Position numbers and translations under genes: made by a program | Assembly: GCF_018991925.1 (NCBI RefSeq) | Contig: NW_024737042.1 | Span: 15,646,773 to 15,710,772 of the forward strand | Length of the DNA: 64,000 nucleotides | Direction: 5' to 3' | From: Homarus americanus | Taxonomy: Eukaryota > Arthropoda > Malacostraca > Decapoda > Nephropidae | In this document: positions 45,030 to 55,329 of the stretch, piece by piece | Numbering within the stretch: position 1 is the stretch's first letter | Layout: every line of letters starts with the position of its first letter | Notes under the pieces: generated by a model | Database searches by the model: none | Seen by the model: the letters and a program-made list of their open reading frames with translations, nothing else | What the model was told of the DNA's origin: nothing

Positions 45030-45240
45030 CAGTCTAACCCAAAAGTTTGTTAACCCTCCCAGCCAACTATTGCTGCCCTGCCTGCTTCAGATGTTTTAAC
45101 CTGTCTCAGTACCAACCAGAACATGAAACCGATACGAATAAATCTAAAGGTTCGAAGTAACAGAATCAAGTTCATACATCTGTAGCAGGCAGTGCAGCAA
45201 TAGTTGGCTGGGAGGGTTAACAATCTTTTGGGTGAGACTG
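45030..45240. mobile_element. 211-bp MITE with 64-bp terminal inverted repeats and TA duplication
   Basis: The left arm (45030-45093) and right arm (45177-45240) are reverse complements at 60 of 64 positions, starting CAGTCT(A/C)ACCCAAAAG. TA flanks both ends (45028-45029 and 45241-45242), the target-site duplication of Tc1/mariner-type transposons. The 83-bp centre has no coding capacity. Boundaries are exact, which makes this the best-defined element in the window. Confidence 0.88.
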
Positions 45241-46112
45241 TACCTGTGATGAAGTTTATATACTAACCCTTATAACACTAAACTATAATATACTATACTA
45301 TTTCTTTTTTTCATACTATATGAACCATCTACAACATCTAGTAATTTAAGAGTCAACACGTAAAGGCTTCTGGCACTTCATACTGACTCTCGTTCTATGT
45401 AATCACCAGAATTCATTCGTCACCGCCAAAGTTTTGTAACAACTCTGAACAAGGTAAAGAGGAAGGTGACCAAAACTGTTCTGGAAAGTTCAGGTTTCCA
45501 AGGGACGATCTCGTAAGTCAGGAGTCACAACCCCAGCAGGAGGAGGAGGAGGAGGAGGGAAGTACGTATATGTCATTAGGTGTTCTGGTCTGTGTGTTAG
45601 TCGTCCAGGTGTCATGTGCAGCTCGATCAAATGCTAACCTAACTAAACCAAACCGAACCAAACGTACCCTAACCTAATCAAATTAAACAAACCAAACCTA
45701 ATTATATCAAAGCTAATCAAATTTAATGAAACTTAATCTTTTAATTCCAAGGGGTAGTGGTAATCTCAACACACCTCAAACTTTCAATGTCCAGAACATT
45801 TCAGCACCGTACAATCTCAGCATGCCACACCTGTCATACATTTCCTAAACAAACAGATAAATGTTCACATTACAATAATTCATACAAACTTTTTCCCACA
45901 GGTTAACCAGATGCAAGAAATCTGGAATATCTACGAGGCTGTTCTACTCCGCCAAGGCTGCGTGTTATCTTACGTGAGTTATTGTACAAACAGCCAAGAA
46001 GATTATGCTAAAACACCTTCCTAGACTATCAGGTAATGGAAGGTAGCTTATCAACACTTAAATGGCTGTTATCTCTCAGCGGTAGATTCTTCCTTACCAT
46101 ACAGTGTTAAAT
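45241..46112. other. AT-rich sequence with a CCTAA/CCAAA patch
   Basis: Telomere-like CTAACCTAACTAAACCAAAC repeats lie at about 45635-45730 and a GGA run at 45538-45558. Otherwise unique. Confidence 0.5.
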
Positions 46113-46140
46113 AAGGCTTTTTAAATCCTCACACACACAA

Positions 46141-46192
<52 letters not shown>

Positions 46193-46215
46193 TGTTTGAG
46201 GATTTAAAAAGCCTT
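46113..46215. repeat. Inverted repeat flanking a (TA)n core
   Basis: AAGGCTTTTTAAATCCTC (46113-46130) has an exact reverse complement at 46198-46215. Inner AC/GT sequence also pairs, with an 8-base extra on the left, and the centre is a self-complementary TA run (46147-46189). The whole 103 bases can fold as one hairpin. Confidence 0.9.
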
Positions 46216-46218
46216 CAG

Positions 46219-46330
46219 TTGCCTCTGAAGATGTCTTGAATAAAGACGAAAGCTAAGGTACTCCCCGTTGGTTCCCTTTCCCCGTGTGATTTTATCAAGA
46301 TTTATCTTATCCACGTTTTCATTGTGGATC

Positions 46331-46335
<5 letters not shown>
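46219..46335 (+). mobile_element. Dispersed repeat, Penelope-like non-coding fragment (copy 2)
   Basis: Nearly identical to 10671-10783, with the same hammerhead-like start and the same end before TA-rich sequence (here a TA run to about 46396). Two copies 35 kb apart with few differences indicate a recently active family. Confidence 0.6.
46225..46252 (+). ncRNA. Hammerhead-ribozyme-like motif (copy 2)
   Basis: CTGAAGAT plus GTCTTGAATAAAGACGAAAG, identical to 10673-10700, including the extra U before stem II. Stem II and both core strands are kept, but stems I and III are not evident. Confidence 0.35.

Positions 46336-46397
<62 letters not shown>
46334..46397. repeat. (TA)n microsatellite
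   Basis: TA run directly after the dispersed repeat. Confidence 0.95.
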
Positions 46398-46399
<2 letters not shown>

Positions 46400-47442
46400 C
46401 TGTATACATCACAGAAATAAGCTTAAAGTTACTTTTTCTCCAATAAATCTTCATAGAAAATGTGTAGAAACTGACTAGGCGAGCAGAATCACATCATACT
46501 TGCCATCTCGACGTCAAAGTCTATGAAAATGAATCAAGTTGGCCTGAAGGACTATTACGGGCAAGAGGTATATGGCACAATTTAAACTAAACCTGTTTAA
46601 GCTTAGTTCACAAAGGGGCACTGCACTCGACCACCTTCACTTTGCCCAAATGTAAAGTTAGGAACTCGATCACAACTGGGTGAACTAGGGGGACCCAGAA
46701 GGTGAACCAGCGACTTAACCAAAAACTTCAAGAGACTTTGTGTACCCAGTAACTTCTGTAATGTAAACAACCCAAGAGTGATAACTATCAATACCACCAG
46801 CAAGTTTATACGTTTTCTTCTTTGGCTGTGGTCCTGAAAACTGAAAAGCCTATGGTGAACAAGACAATGGTGGGAACAATTAGTGCCTGCCAGGAAGCAC
46901 CATATTTTATGACGATATATTTTTACAAGGATTCATGAAAGGTCAACCAAGGAACTTTACATTGATTTGTATGTAGGAAGATAGAACAATAAAAGATACA
47001 GTATGCACTGGACGCAGGGACGGCAACCACAGTGACGGACTGTGTCATTAATGGTACAGCAGAGAAACACACATCCGCAAAATGCCTGCCTCACCTATAC
47101 AATATCTTGGGCAGAAAAATAAGAACTACTTTACTCTATAGCTTACCAACCTGGAGTTTGTCGAGTTAATAATATACACAAGCCACTATCTAGATTTCTA
47201 GAAAATAAGAGGATCAAAAAATTTCCTGAGCAACTTTACACAACAAACGTCATCCCGCTCTTCAACACGGAGGTAACGGCGACTTACTCCCGACCAAGTA
47301 CAAAACCGCTGATAACTGATATATAAAACTGACCTGGACATACCTGAAGTGTGACGTGTTGTGGTCCCTCGAGGAGCTGTTAAATTTCACCTACCTGGAA
47401 AAAAAAATAATGAGATTAACTTACCATCTAGCTTTACTCCTG

Positions 47443-47446
<4 letters not shown>
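46398..47446. other. Unique sequence
   Basis: No conserved coding frame recognised on either strand and no tandem repeat. Confidence 0.4.

Positions 47447-47486
<40 letters not shown>
47447..47486. repeat. (TA)n microsatellite next to SINE copy 1
   Basis: A TA run in the position expected for the 3' tail of the minus-strand tRNA-like element. Confidence 0.9.
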
Positions 47487-47490
<4 letters not shown>

Positions 47491-47676
47491 CAACACCTCA
47501 ACCCGCCAGGATTCGAACCCACAGCCCACGAGCCCATGACTGTGACCGGGGAACGTTAACCGCTGGACCACCAGGATACTAAAAGCAGTCCTAGACTTTG
47601 TTATATTTCACACAAAGCCTGTTCAACGAGCTTAAGGCGCCGTGAACCTCTAATGGGGACTACCCGTATCACGTAG
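47487..47676 (-). mobile_element. tRNA-derived SINE-like repeat, copy 1
   Basis: On the minus strand, TGGTCCAGCGG (47560-47570) is a perfect A box and GGTTCGAATCC (47509-47519) a perfect B box, about 40 bases apart, within a tRNA-like segment (about 47497-47577). About 100 bases of shared non-tRNA sequence precede it in the minus direction and a TA tail follows. Copy 2 lies 281 bases away in the same orientation. The tRNA part being near the 3' end is unusual for a SINE, so a larger composite repeat is possible. Confidence 0.7.
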
Positions 47677-47767
47677 GTGGTCAGAGTAACGTTTTACCAA
47701 ATCCGGCTTCGAAACACGAGGATCCATATATCTTTCATGAGCCCAATAAAGCACGCGGACTTCTACA

Positions 47768-47957
47768 TACAATCAACACCTTAACCCGCCAGGATTCGAA
47801 CCCACGGCCCACGAGCCCATGACTGTGACCGGGGAACGCTACCTCTGGACCACCAGGATACTAAAAGCAGTCCTAGACTCTGTTATATTTCACACAAAGC
47901 CCGTTCAACGAGCTTATGGCACGTGAACCTCTAATGGGGACTACCCGTTTCATGTAG
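47768..47957 (-). mobile_element. tRNA-derived SINE-like repeat, copy 2
   Basis: About 93% like copy 1, with A box TGGTCCAGAGG (47842-47852) and B box GGTTCGAATCC (47792-47802) intact. The same start-to-start distance in both the tRNA and non-tRNA parts points to tandem duplication of a 281-bp unit more than to two independent insertions. Confidence 0.7.
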
Positions 47958-48417
47958 AAGAGGATGAATAAGGACTGTGAACCTACAGCAGTACCTTGTA
48001 TAAATGCTCTGACGAAATGGCAACAGTTTCTGGGCTAAGAAACCAACAAAATCACTAAATATGTAAGATAATTAAGTTTGGTTTAGTTTGTTTGTGTTGT
48101 CTGGCTTCATCATTGGTCTAGATCTCCAGTCTTTCTGGGGAGTTTTGATAGCAAGATCATAAAGTTCTGAAGTAAAACTAAATATTTCACATTCCTACCT
48201 CTATGAAATACGACAAACCTGTCCCAAAAAATTCTGCCCCTTATTCATAATAATAATAACAATAATGTGGTGACTCTCTCCTTAACCTTCACCAACAATT
48301 CTACTCTTCAACTAATGGAAACATCCATAATACTAACACTATTATTAGTCAACACCAAAAATTAATAAAGGCACTTGTCCATCATAACAGAATAAGAGCA
48401 GCAAAAGTAGTACTCAC
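47958..48417. other. Unique AT-rich sequence, probable intron
   Basis: Downstream (minus direction) of the candidate exon at 48418-48484. No feature beyond a short AATAATAAT run near 48250-48265. Confidence 0.35.
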
Positions 48418-48484
48418 CTTGCCCTGGTGGTAGAGGAAGCCTTGGCATCACCTGTCATGTCTTGGGCCAGGGACACCATCCTGC
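48418..48484 (-). CDS. Candidate host-gene exon, 67 nt, start codon inside
   Basis: On the minus strand TTGTTTCAG ends at 48485 and GTGAGTAC begins at 48417, so the 67 bases between them have canonical acceptor and donor sites. The exon carries AGGATGG, a start codon with A at -3 and G at +4, and reads MVSLAQDMTGDAKASSTTRA in an open frame to the donor. It could be the first coding exon. A paired CCAAT candidate promoter lies about 1 kb upstream on the same strand. The family is not recognised and the other exons are not in sight. Short-exon evidence of this kind is suggestive only. Confidence 0.5.
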
Positions 48485-49467
48485 CTGAAACAACATTCAT
48501 GAATGAGGCCACAGTTCTGTTTTAATTACTGTAATTATATACAACTTTATCGGGATTTAAACCAAAATTCTATCAACAGTAACACAAGAGATGGTGGATA
48601 CTTCCATCCTCAACAAGGATCAATACAGCTCCTTCATATAACTTGACACAGTGAAGTTCAACAAGTCATAGTCGTAACAACCCCCAAAGTAACTCACTCA
48701 CAAACCTACACTGACAAGTTTCTGGTGCTGTGATTCTTTTTCATTCAATTAACGATATTTGTTTACAACATTTTCTCTAAAACGAGCGATGGCAAATACT
48801 CACGTCCTTTTACCCTCCATTTCTCCCCATGTTCCTCCACACTGTCAGGTTTCAATTATCATTTTGGTATTACTGTATTTCACTTGTTGCAAATAAGTTA
48901 ATCTCTGGAATTTTATAGTTGCAATCGGTAGTTTTGACAATTCTAAGACACTTCCCTTCAATGGCATACCTGACGTAAATTAAGTTTAAGCGAGTTATTT
49001 AACATTTTATTATTTATATACCTGGCGGTACACACCCAGAACATCGAATGATTGTGAAACTTCTCCGGTTAGGTTAGATTAGGTTCAAAACTGGTTATCC
49101 GATGGTTTTTGATATGTTTTGAACACTTTTAGCTTTGATTTTTATAGCAAATCTCTCGATTCTGAGATGGGAGGGGGGGGGGGGAGAGGCTTACATCAGA
49201 AACTATTGATTTGCTCCAGAAATGAAGGTCAAAAACCATCGGAAAAACGTGGTTTCAACTTCGATTTCGTATAGTGGCAACAAGTGAAGATTTACCGGTG
49301 AATTTATAGTAAAGCACCGGTCTTTCTACCGGAAATTAAGGATAACCAAGACATTAATTTTCCAATATTATTATATTTGGTAAGGCATAAGTCTCGCCCT
49401 TTGTTGTTCATGTCTCACGGAGAAGCTCTGACCCCCCTTAGCCAGTGCTCGTTACTGTTGTTGTATA
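48485..49467. other. Unique AT-rich sequence between candidate exon and candidate promoter
   Basis: It contains a short inverted repeat of CCGATGGTTTTTGA (49096 and 49230) and a G12 run at 49171-49184. Minus-strand GTGAGT donors occur near 48798 and 48700. Confidence 0.4.
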
Positions 49468-49492
49468 GATTGTCGGACCGTAGTGTCGACAC
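49468..49492. repeat. Dispersed short repeat GATTGTCGGACCGTAGT, copy 1
   Basis: The same 17-mer, preceded by TTGTTGTTG and followed by a CGACACG-type sequence, occurs at 63821. It probably marks an end of a repeat family. Confidence 0.6.
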
Positions 49493-49511
49493 GCCCAAGA
49501 TGCAGTTCGAA

Positions 49512-49550
49512 TTTGATTGGCTGCCATAATACTTGAATGTTATTGGCTGT
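49512..49550 (-). promoter_or_regulatory. Paired CCAAT boxes
   Basis: On the minus strand CAGCCAATAA and CAGCCAATCA lie 26 bases apart (ATTGG at 49516-49520 and 49542-49546 on plus). The orientation matches the candidate exon at 48418-48484. No TATA box is evident. Confidence 0.3.
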
Positions 49551-51650
49551 GACCCGATCTGACATGCTCACTTAAGCAGTGACACACGCTAACGTGGACG
49601 AAGAACGACCCGTATACAGAGGTTAGATGTAAGTATACTGTATAAATTTTTTTTAAGGTAAACACAACCCATATCTCGGTTATTATTCATTTGCGACGGA
49701 AATGCCATGGGAGAAATGTCGTCTAATTTGATGAGTTAGACCTAAAAAAAAATCAAAATAATTATAGCTAATTATGGTCCGAAACTTAACTAATACCTAG
49801 GTTAGTTGTCCTCAATCTATAACTAGTCGGAAATAGGTGGTTTATGTACAAAACTCAATAGAAATAGAACAAAATTTTCCTATAAAGTGTTAGTCTCCTA
49901 CAACTTTACCCCATAACTGAACAAATCTAAAACTAACTTTAAAATAACACAAGACCGTAATATTGTTTCAGTATGGTTAGGATGGATTTAAATATTAAAT
50001 TTCTGTTAGAAATAATTTAGTCCCGTAGTGTTCGACCCGATTGTAGAGACTTGTAAATTTTCATTAGTTCGTAGTATATATATTTTATGTCGTCTAATTT
50101 GACGAGTTAGACAAAAAAAATAAATAAATAAAAAAAACCTAAAATAATTGTAGCTAATTATGGTCCAAGACTTGTAAAGTTTCATTAGTTCGTAGTATTT
50201 TTATTTTATGGAAAGGAAGTCATGTTTCTGGTCATATTCGATTAAACCATTAATAACGACAAACGAACCAACCAAACCTGACCTTACCTTACTCGCATTA
50301 TAAAAAAAAAAATACCTATTGCAAGGAAACATCTAGTCCTTTCATATATTTGGACTGTCAGTGGGTGGTGGACCGAGACGCCATTTGTAAGCACACGCCA
50401 AATTTTATTTCCTTTTTAACTGTAACAATATATCATGAACTAGTATTCCGCCAATTACGTCCTTGTGAAATGTTATTTGTGTTTGTTCGCGGAGTGATTT
50501 GTAAGAGTTTCTAGTGAAGAGGAATTAAGGTATGTTACATAGCCTTAGCAGTCCATTGTGGTAGGAGTTGGTTTAGCTCCGGCACACAAGATCCTCATAT
50601 TTAACACATTAACCTCAACAAATACGGCCGTGTTAACCACCACTTACCTCTTCATCTTATATTCCCTCACCAACGATGACACTATAACACTTCCTGTGGC
50701 ACTTGCTAACACTTCACGACTATATATCAGCGATGCCGCCAGTAACATTGACTGTGGAATGAGCGTTTAGGGAACAAACACGGAGAATAATACACAGAAA
50801 GTGGGGAACACAGGGAGTGGGGGACGTTTTCTTTCACTCTTATTAATAACACACGTTGGAGACGGTAGGACTACTTTATAATTTTAAAGCATCCCATTGT
50901 TCAAGCACGCGCTCAACTACTGCGTTCAACGACAGCCATGGAGGGTCACAAGCATGTAGGATTTTGTTTGGGTTAAGGTCCAGAAAGTTTGGGCAAGTAT
51001 AGGTTCATATTTCCTTTTGGTACTATGGGAGAAGTGTGTATAAATATTTCTGATGAGGCTTTCGTAATGTCGTGGTAGATATTTTACTGATTCTGATGCA
51101 CATAAGTGAAAGCTATAACAAATATACATTTACAGTATATAGATACTGTATATAAAATTTTATTCTTCGATGACGTGGCATAAGAATGAAGATGTAACAT
51201 AATATGAGGTATTAAATAAAACAGCCATATTAATATATTACAATAATATTTATTAAAATTTCAATGTAGAATAAAGCTTATTTTGATTTGTAGAATTTAT
51301 GAAGAATGGGTGTAGAATGTGTCTAGAACGTGGCCTTATGGTGACTAACTGGCAACTTAGAGCCACAGCTGATTGGCTGTTGCAAATCTGTCCGATTTCG
51401 TCCTGAAGTGATGATGTATTTCAAAATGAGTTTATTCATAATAGATGGGATGACCGTTTCTGACGAGAAAGATATTTAGCTAAATTATATAAAGATACAT
51501 ATATTCATTATTTCAAACATATGCACGTAGGAAGTTTATCAGAAGCATTATACGTGAATTAACTGTTAAACTCTGGTAGCAAATTCACGCTTTCGGAGGA
51601 TGCATTTAATATATACTTATTTTTACCCACAATGAGGCATACTAAGACAA
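49551..51650. other. AT-rich region with internal duplications
   Basis: GTCGTCTAATTTGA(T/C)GAG plus TAATTATGGTCC(G/A)A occurs at 49722-49790 and 50093-50175. TTTTCATTAGTTCGTAGTA-type sequence occurs at 50055 and 50177. A segment at 50213-50276 recurs at 51863-51926. No coding evidence. Confidence 0.55.
50213..50276. repeat. Dispersed 64-bp direct repeat, copy 1
   Basis: TTCGATTAAACCATTAATAA and CGACAAACGAACCAACCAA are shared with 51863-51926 with only a few differences. Confidence 0.85.
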
Positions 51651-51842
51651 TTAATACTACATTATGCAAAAACTAACATTTTAAAAGATCAGAATCACAT
51701 TTAAAAATTACATGGCCGTCAGTAGAGGCGGGAAATATAAAGTTGTTCGTAGTCATATTTCCAGCCTCTGCTGACGGCCGTGTAATATTTTAAAGTGATT
51801 CTGATATTTTAAAATATTAGTTTTTGCATAATGTAGTATTAA
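51651..51842. mobile_element. 192-bp palindromic element (MITE-like)
   Basis: The left arm 51651-51738 and right arm 51755-51842 are reverse complements over 88 bases with about ten mismatches, leaving a 16-base loop. Ends read TTAATACTACATTATGC and its complement, so the element is flanked by TA or TTAA duplications. There is no coding capacity. The full-length palindrome is like hairpin MITEs of the mariner or piggyBac type; the class is not decided. Confidence 0.8.
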
Positions 51843-52780
51843 TGTTTTGTAATTTCTTTTATGGAAAGGAAATCATGTTTCTGTCAAATTCGATTAAACC
51901 ATTAATAACGACAAACGAACCAACCAACGTAACTATTATGGTAAAGCCATTTTGTTAGCCTTCCTTGGTTCGAAAATTTTCGATGCTAAAAATATGCTAA
52001 GGTGCCCCTCCAAACTCTTTACATATATTAATCAGTTCATATCTGATGCGCAATTGTTTTTAAATTCCCGTTACAATATTTTTTCTCTCACTTTGCCAAC
52101 TGACAATGTAAACACAGAAGTTATAATGATCCAAACACTCACTTGGTGTATCATTCCTAAATAAGATTATGTTTGACTCGTATTAATTTTTTTTTTACCT
52201 CCGAAACAACGTTACCAAACTCCGTCCTCATCAGTGTCTCAAACTGTTCATCAACTGTGAACAAATGGGAATTTTATTCTTATGTTGTTTGACTTTGTTT
52301 ATTAGCTGAATAAAACGAAAAAATAAAACATAATGAGATAAAACACAACTATATTAAATTGTCATATACTGTACCGTTAACAACTGGCAAAAGAAAACAT
52401 TTTTCTTCCCATCAACGCTTTCGGAGACGTCCACCTGGCAGTCCTACCAATGTAATAAACAAACTATAAAATTATCCCTATACTCTTGTGATTCACCTCA
52501 ATGTTGTGCTAATGCGCTATACAGACTGTAGATAAACTCACTTGGAAACAAGTCACACTTACAGCATGTCAGGAACTTGGTGTTTCATGTACAGTGTATA
52601 CAGTACGTGTAATAGGAAGCACGGCATAAGTATAGTGGGAGACTCGTTAAATTGTTTAAAACCGGTCGGTAAAGATAATGACAATATTTAAGTAATTTTG
52701 TGAATACCGGACTGAAACAGTAATTACATGAAATGACTGAAATATCCAGGGATTTCACGAAATTAGTGGTCTCAATCTTG
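51843..52780. other. AT-rich unique sequence
   Basis: Holds copy 2 of the 64-bp repeat (51863-51926) and otherwise nothing recognised. Confidence 0.45.
51863..51926. repeat. Dispersed 64-bp direct repeat, copy 2
   Basis: Partner of 50213-50276. Confidence 0.85.
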
Positions 52781-52781
52781 T

Positions 52782-52782
52782 T

Positions 52783-52817
<35 letters not shown>
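52782..52817. repeat. (CA)n microsatellite
   Basis: Pure CA run. Confidence 0.95.
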
Positions 52818-52821
<4 letters not shown>

Positions 52822-53065
52822 AACCCTTCTATATATCATAAGCAAAAAGAATAATAACCTCATCAGTTATAATGTATTTCCGAGCAGCTGTTTTAATATA
52901 TTTTCTGTACATATGTCATGGTCACAATAGCTGGCTAGTCTGTTCAACACTTATTTATTCATATTATGCTTCACCATCCACAAAACATGTGTGAAACTGT
53001 TGAGTCCACCAGTTGAGACATCCGTTTCTCCCAGCTTCAGTACGTCTGAGTCCTCCGTTGTCTCT

Positions 53066-54003
53066 AATAAGAACATAAGAACATAAGAAAATAAGGAGTC
53101 TGCAATAGGCCGGTTGGCCTGTGCATGGCAGGTCCTGTCGAGAGTTACTACCACTCTCTATCATCCATGAATCTATCTAGCCTCCTTTTGAAACTTTCCA
53201 GAGTTCCCGCACTTACTACAAAGTTGCTAAGCTTGTTCCACTCGTCCACCACCCTATTTGTGAACCAGTTTCTTCCTATCTCCCTCCTAAACCTAAACTT
53301 ATCCAACTTGAATCCGTTGCTCCGAGTCCTATCCTGCTCGGACATCATAAGAACTTTATCTATATCCCCTTTATTGATTCCTTTCACCCACTTAAATACT
53401 TCTATCATATCTCCCCGCACTCTTCGTCTTTCTAGGGAATGCAAGTTAAGTTTCTTTAACCTATCCTGATATGGAAGGTTTCTAAGTCCCGGAATCATTT
53501 TTGTCATTCTTCGCTGCACCGACTCTAGTGAATTTATATTCATTCTATAATAGGGGCACCAGAACTGAACCGCATGTTCGAGGTGCGGCCTGACTAGCGC
53601 AAGATATAGTTGCAATAAGACCTCTGCACTCTTGTTACTTACACTTCTAGATATAAAACCCAATACTCTGTTTGCCTTATTTCGAACATTAACGCACTGT
53701 TTTCTAGGCCGTAGGTCCGGGCTTACAAGTACCCCTAGGTCTCTTTCACAAGTCGACTTCTCTAGGGTGATGTTGTTAAGGCTGTATACATTATAAGTAT
53801 TTGTTCTTCCAATATTAAGTACGCTGCACTTGCTGGTGTTGAATTTCATTTGCCATTTTTCAGACCACCCCTGCAGTTTATTTAGATCCTCCTGTAATGC
53901 ATTTACATCCTGCCCTGAATTAATTTGCCGCCCTATTTTGGTGTCATCCGCAAACTTGCTTATGTCACTGCTGATCCCAGTATCTAGATCGTTTATGTAC
54001 AGT
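53066..54003 (-). pseudogene. 5'-truncated LINE (CR1-like) reverse transcriptase 3' end with tail
   Basis: One open frame runs from 54003 to 53148. It begins LYINDLDTGISSDISKFADD, where FADD is RT motif C, then continues through the thumb region with ERDLGVLVSPDL, YLALVRPHLEHAVQFWCPYY and LESVQRRMTKMIPGLRNLPY. A stop follows and a 3' untranslated region ending in repeated TTATGTTC (AAGAACAT on plus, 53069-53095). A short octamer tail and severe 5' truncation are typical of CR1-clade LINEs. The frame itself has no stop, so the insertion is fairly young. Motifs A and B are missing. Confidence 0.85.
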
Positions 54004-54112
54004 CTCGTTCAATCAATCAATGGCGAGTGACAGGGGTGAAGGAGGTTCAGTGGAAGGATAAAGGGGGTAAGGGAAGGGAGATTGTAGTAAGGAAAGGATA
54101 GGTTGCCGTGGC

Positions 54113-55083
54113 TTAACACAGCTTGCGGGGTAGTGGGGCAGAGCCCTGATTGGTGGAGGAGGCAAATTCACAACCGAACTCGACAGCAGGTGACTGGTGG
54201 CGGCAGGTTGTCTGGTAGTGTTGACGGGTAACTTGATTCTTCTGTCTGCTTTCTTGGTGTTTCTTGTTACTGATGGGCGGGCTGCTCTGGGTCTTGTGTT
54301 GTGGGCGTGTTATGTTGAAGACGAGGAACTTCGTTTCCTCTTCTTTTTCTTTTCTTGCATTATCCACTCTCTAGTGTCTTGGTCTTGTTCTTCCTCATGT
54401 CCACGATGTTCGTAAATGTTGAGGAAGTCTGAGGAGGTAATCCTGATAACTTGTGGTTTGATGAGGAGTGTGGGCCGCCACAGGCTACGCATTTCTTCTC
54501 TTGGTTGGGGCAGGAGGTGTAGCGATGCCCGGTGTTTCCACACTTGGAGTGCACATCCTCCTGAGCCTTGCACTTGGTGATGGTGTGTCCGTAGCGCTGG
54601 CATTTATAGCAGCGTTTGGGTCTGCAGAAGGTCTTCACTGGTACGGTTTCCCAGGCCAGTTGAGCCTCTTTGGGTAACGTTTCATAGTGTCCTACAAGGG
54701 CAGTTGTTTCTAACAGCTTTTTTAGACTTCAGAGTTGTCCCTTGAGAAGTTGGTTGATTTCTTCTGAGTCCATGTATGCTATTTCAGGGTGGGAGATCAC
54801 TCCCAGCTTCAAGTTGTCCCCCTTGTGGACAATCTTTTCCACTTGTATGCCGTTGATGTCGGTGAATTGTGGCAGTTGAAGGAATTGGCCATATTTGGCA
54901 AAGGTGATTTTTAGGTCACCGTTCACCTTAAGGCGCTCCACCTTGATGATTCCCTCGATTCCTTCAGAGTTAAAAAACTCTTTTAAGTCCGAGGAAGTTG
55001 AGTAGTTTGGGCAAGTTTCCTCAACCGGGCGCAACCGGATCACCTTGATGTCTTCGTAGACACATGTCTGGCAAGTGTCTCTT
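54113..55083 (-). pseudogene. Jockey-type LINE ORF1 (gag-like, CCHC) with in-frame stop
   Basis: Reading from 55083, the frame RDTCQTCVYEDIKVIRLRPV leads into a globular region (LKEFFNSEGIEGIIKVERLK). It hits TGA at 54729-54731 and continues in the same frame (KKLLETTALVGHYETLPKEA). Three zinc knuckles follow: CYKCQRYGHTITKC, CGNTGHRYTSC, and CVACGGPHSSSNHK, in which the last Cys is changed. This is the layout of ORF1 proteins of Jockey/X-element LINEs, which bind the RNA. After about 54400 the frame shifts to a Lys/Ser-rich stretch. The 5' end stops abruptly at the inverted repeat at 55082. No EN/RT ORF2 follows, only an unrelated LINE end. Confidence 0.8.
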
Positions 55084-55329
55084 TCAAGATTCTTCGAACA
55101 CTGCTGGAGACAGCTGGCAACTCAAAGCCGTTTGTTTACTACAGTTAATAGTACGTAGTAAAAATTATGAGTGAATGTAAAAGTGATCGGTGATTAGTTA
55201 CTTAGTTCCCCGTTGCTCAATTAATGGTTGGGCTTTATTGTTTCTTAATATATTATACTACGTACTATAGTAAACAAACGGCTTTGGGTTGCCAGCTGTC
55301 TCCAGCTGTGTTCGAAGAATCTTGAACGA
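55082..55329. mobile_element. Inverted-repeat element next to ORF1 remnant
   Basis: TTCAAGATTCTTCGAACACT (from 55084) and about 55 more bases (GGAGACAGCTGGCAAC, AAAGCCGTTTGTTTACTA, TAGTACGTAGTA) are mirrored at 55256-55329 with few mismatches. Arms are about 75 bp and the spacer about 95 bp. Foldback or MITE-like. It abuts the truncated end of the ORF1 pseudogene. Confidence 0.8.

Noticed and set aside
46603..46803. 66-codon minus frame and a tRNA A-box-like word near 46640
   Set aside because: The A-box match fails at the last G, and no B box lies at the right distance. The protein frame has no recognisable domain.
47497..47577. Functional tRNA gene
   Set aside because: A and B boxes are perfect but the ends do not form a proper acceptor stem, and the segment occurs within a repeat present twice; SINE-like is more likely.
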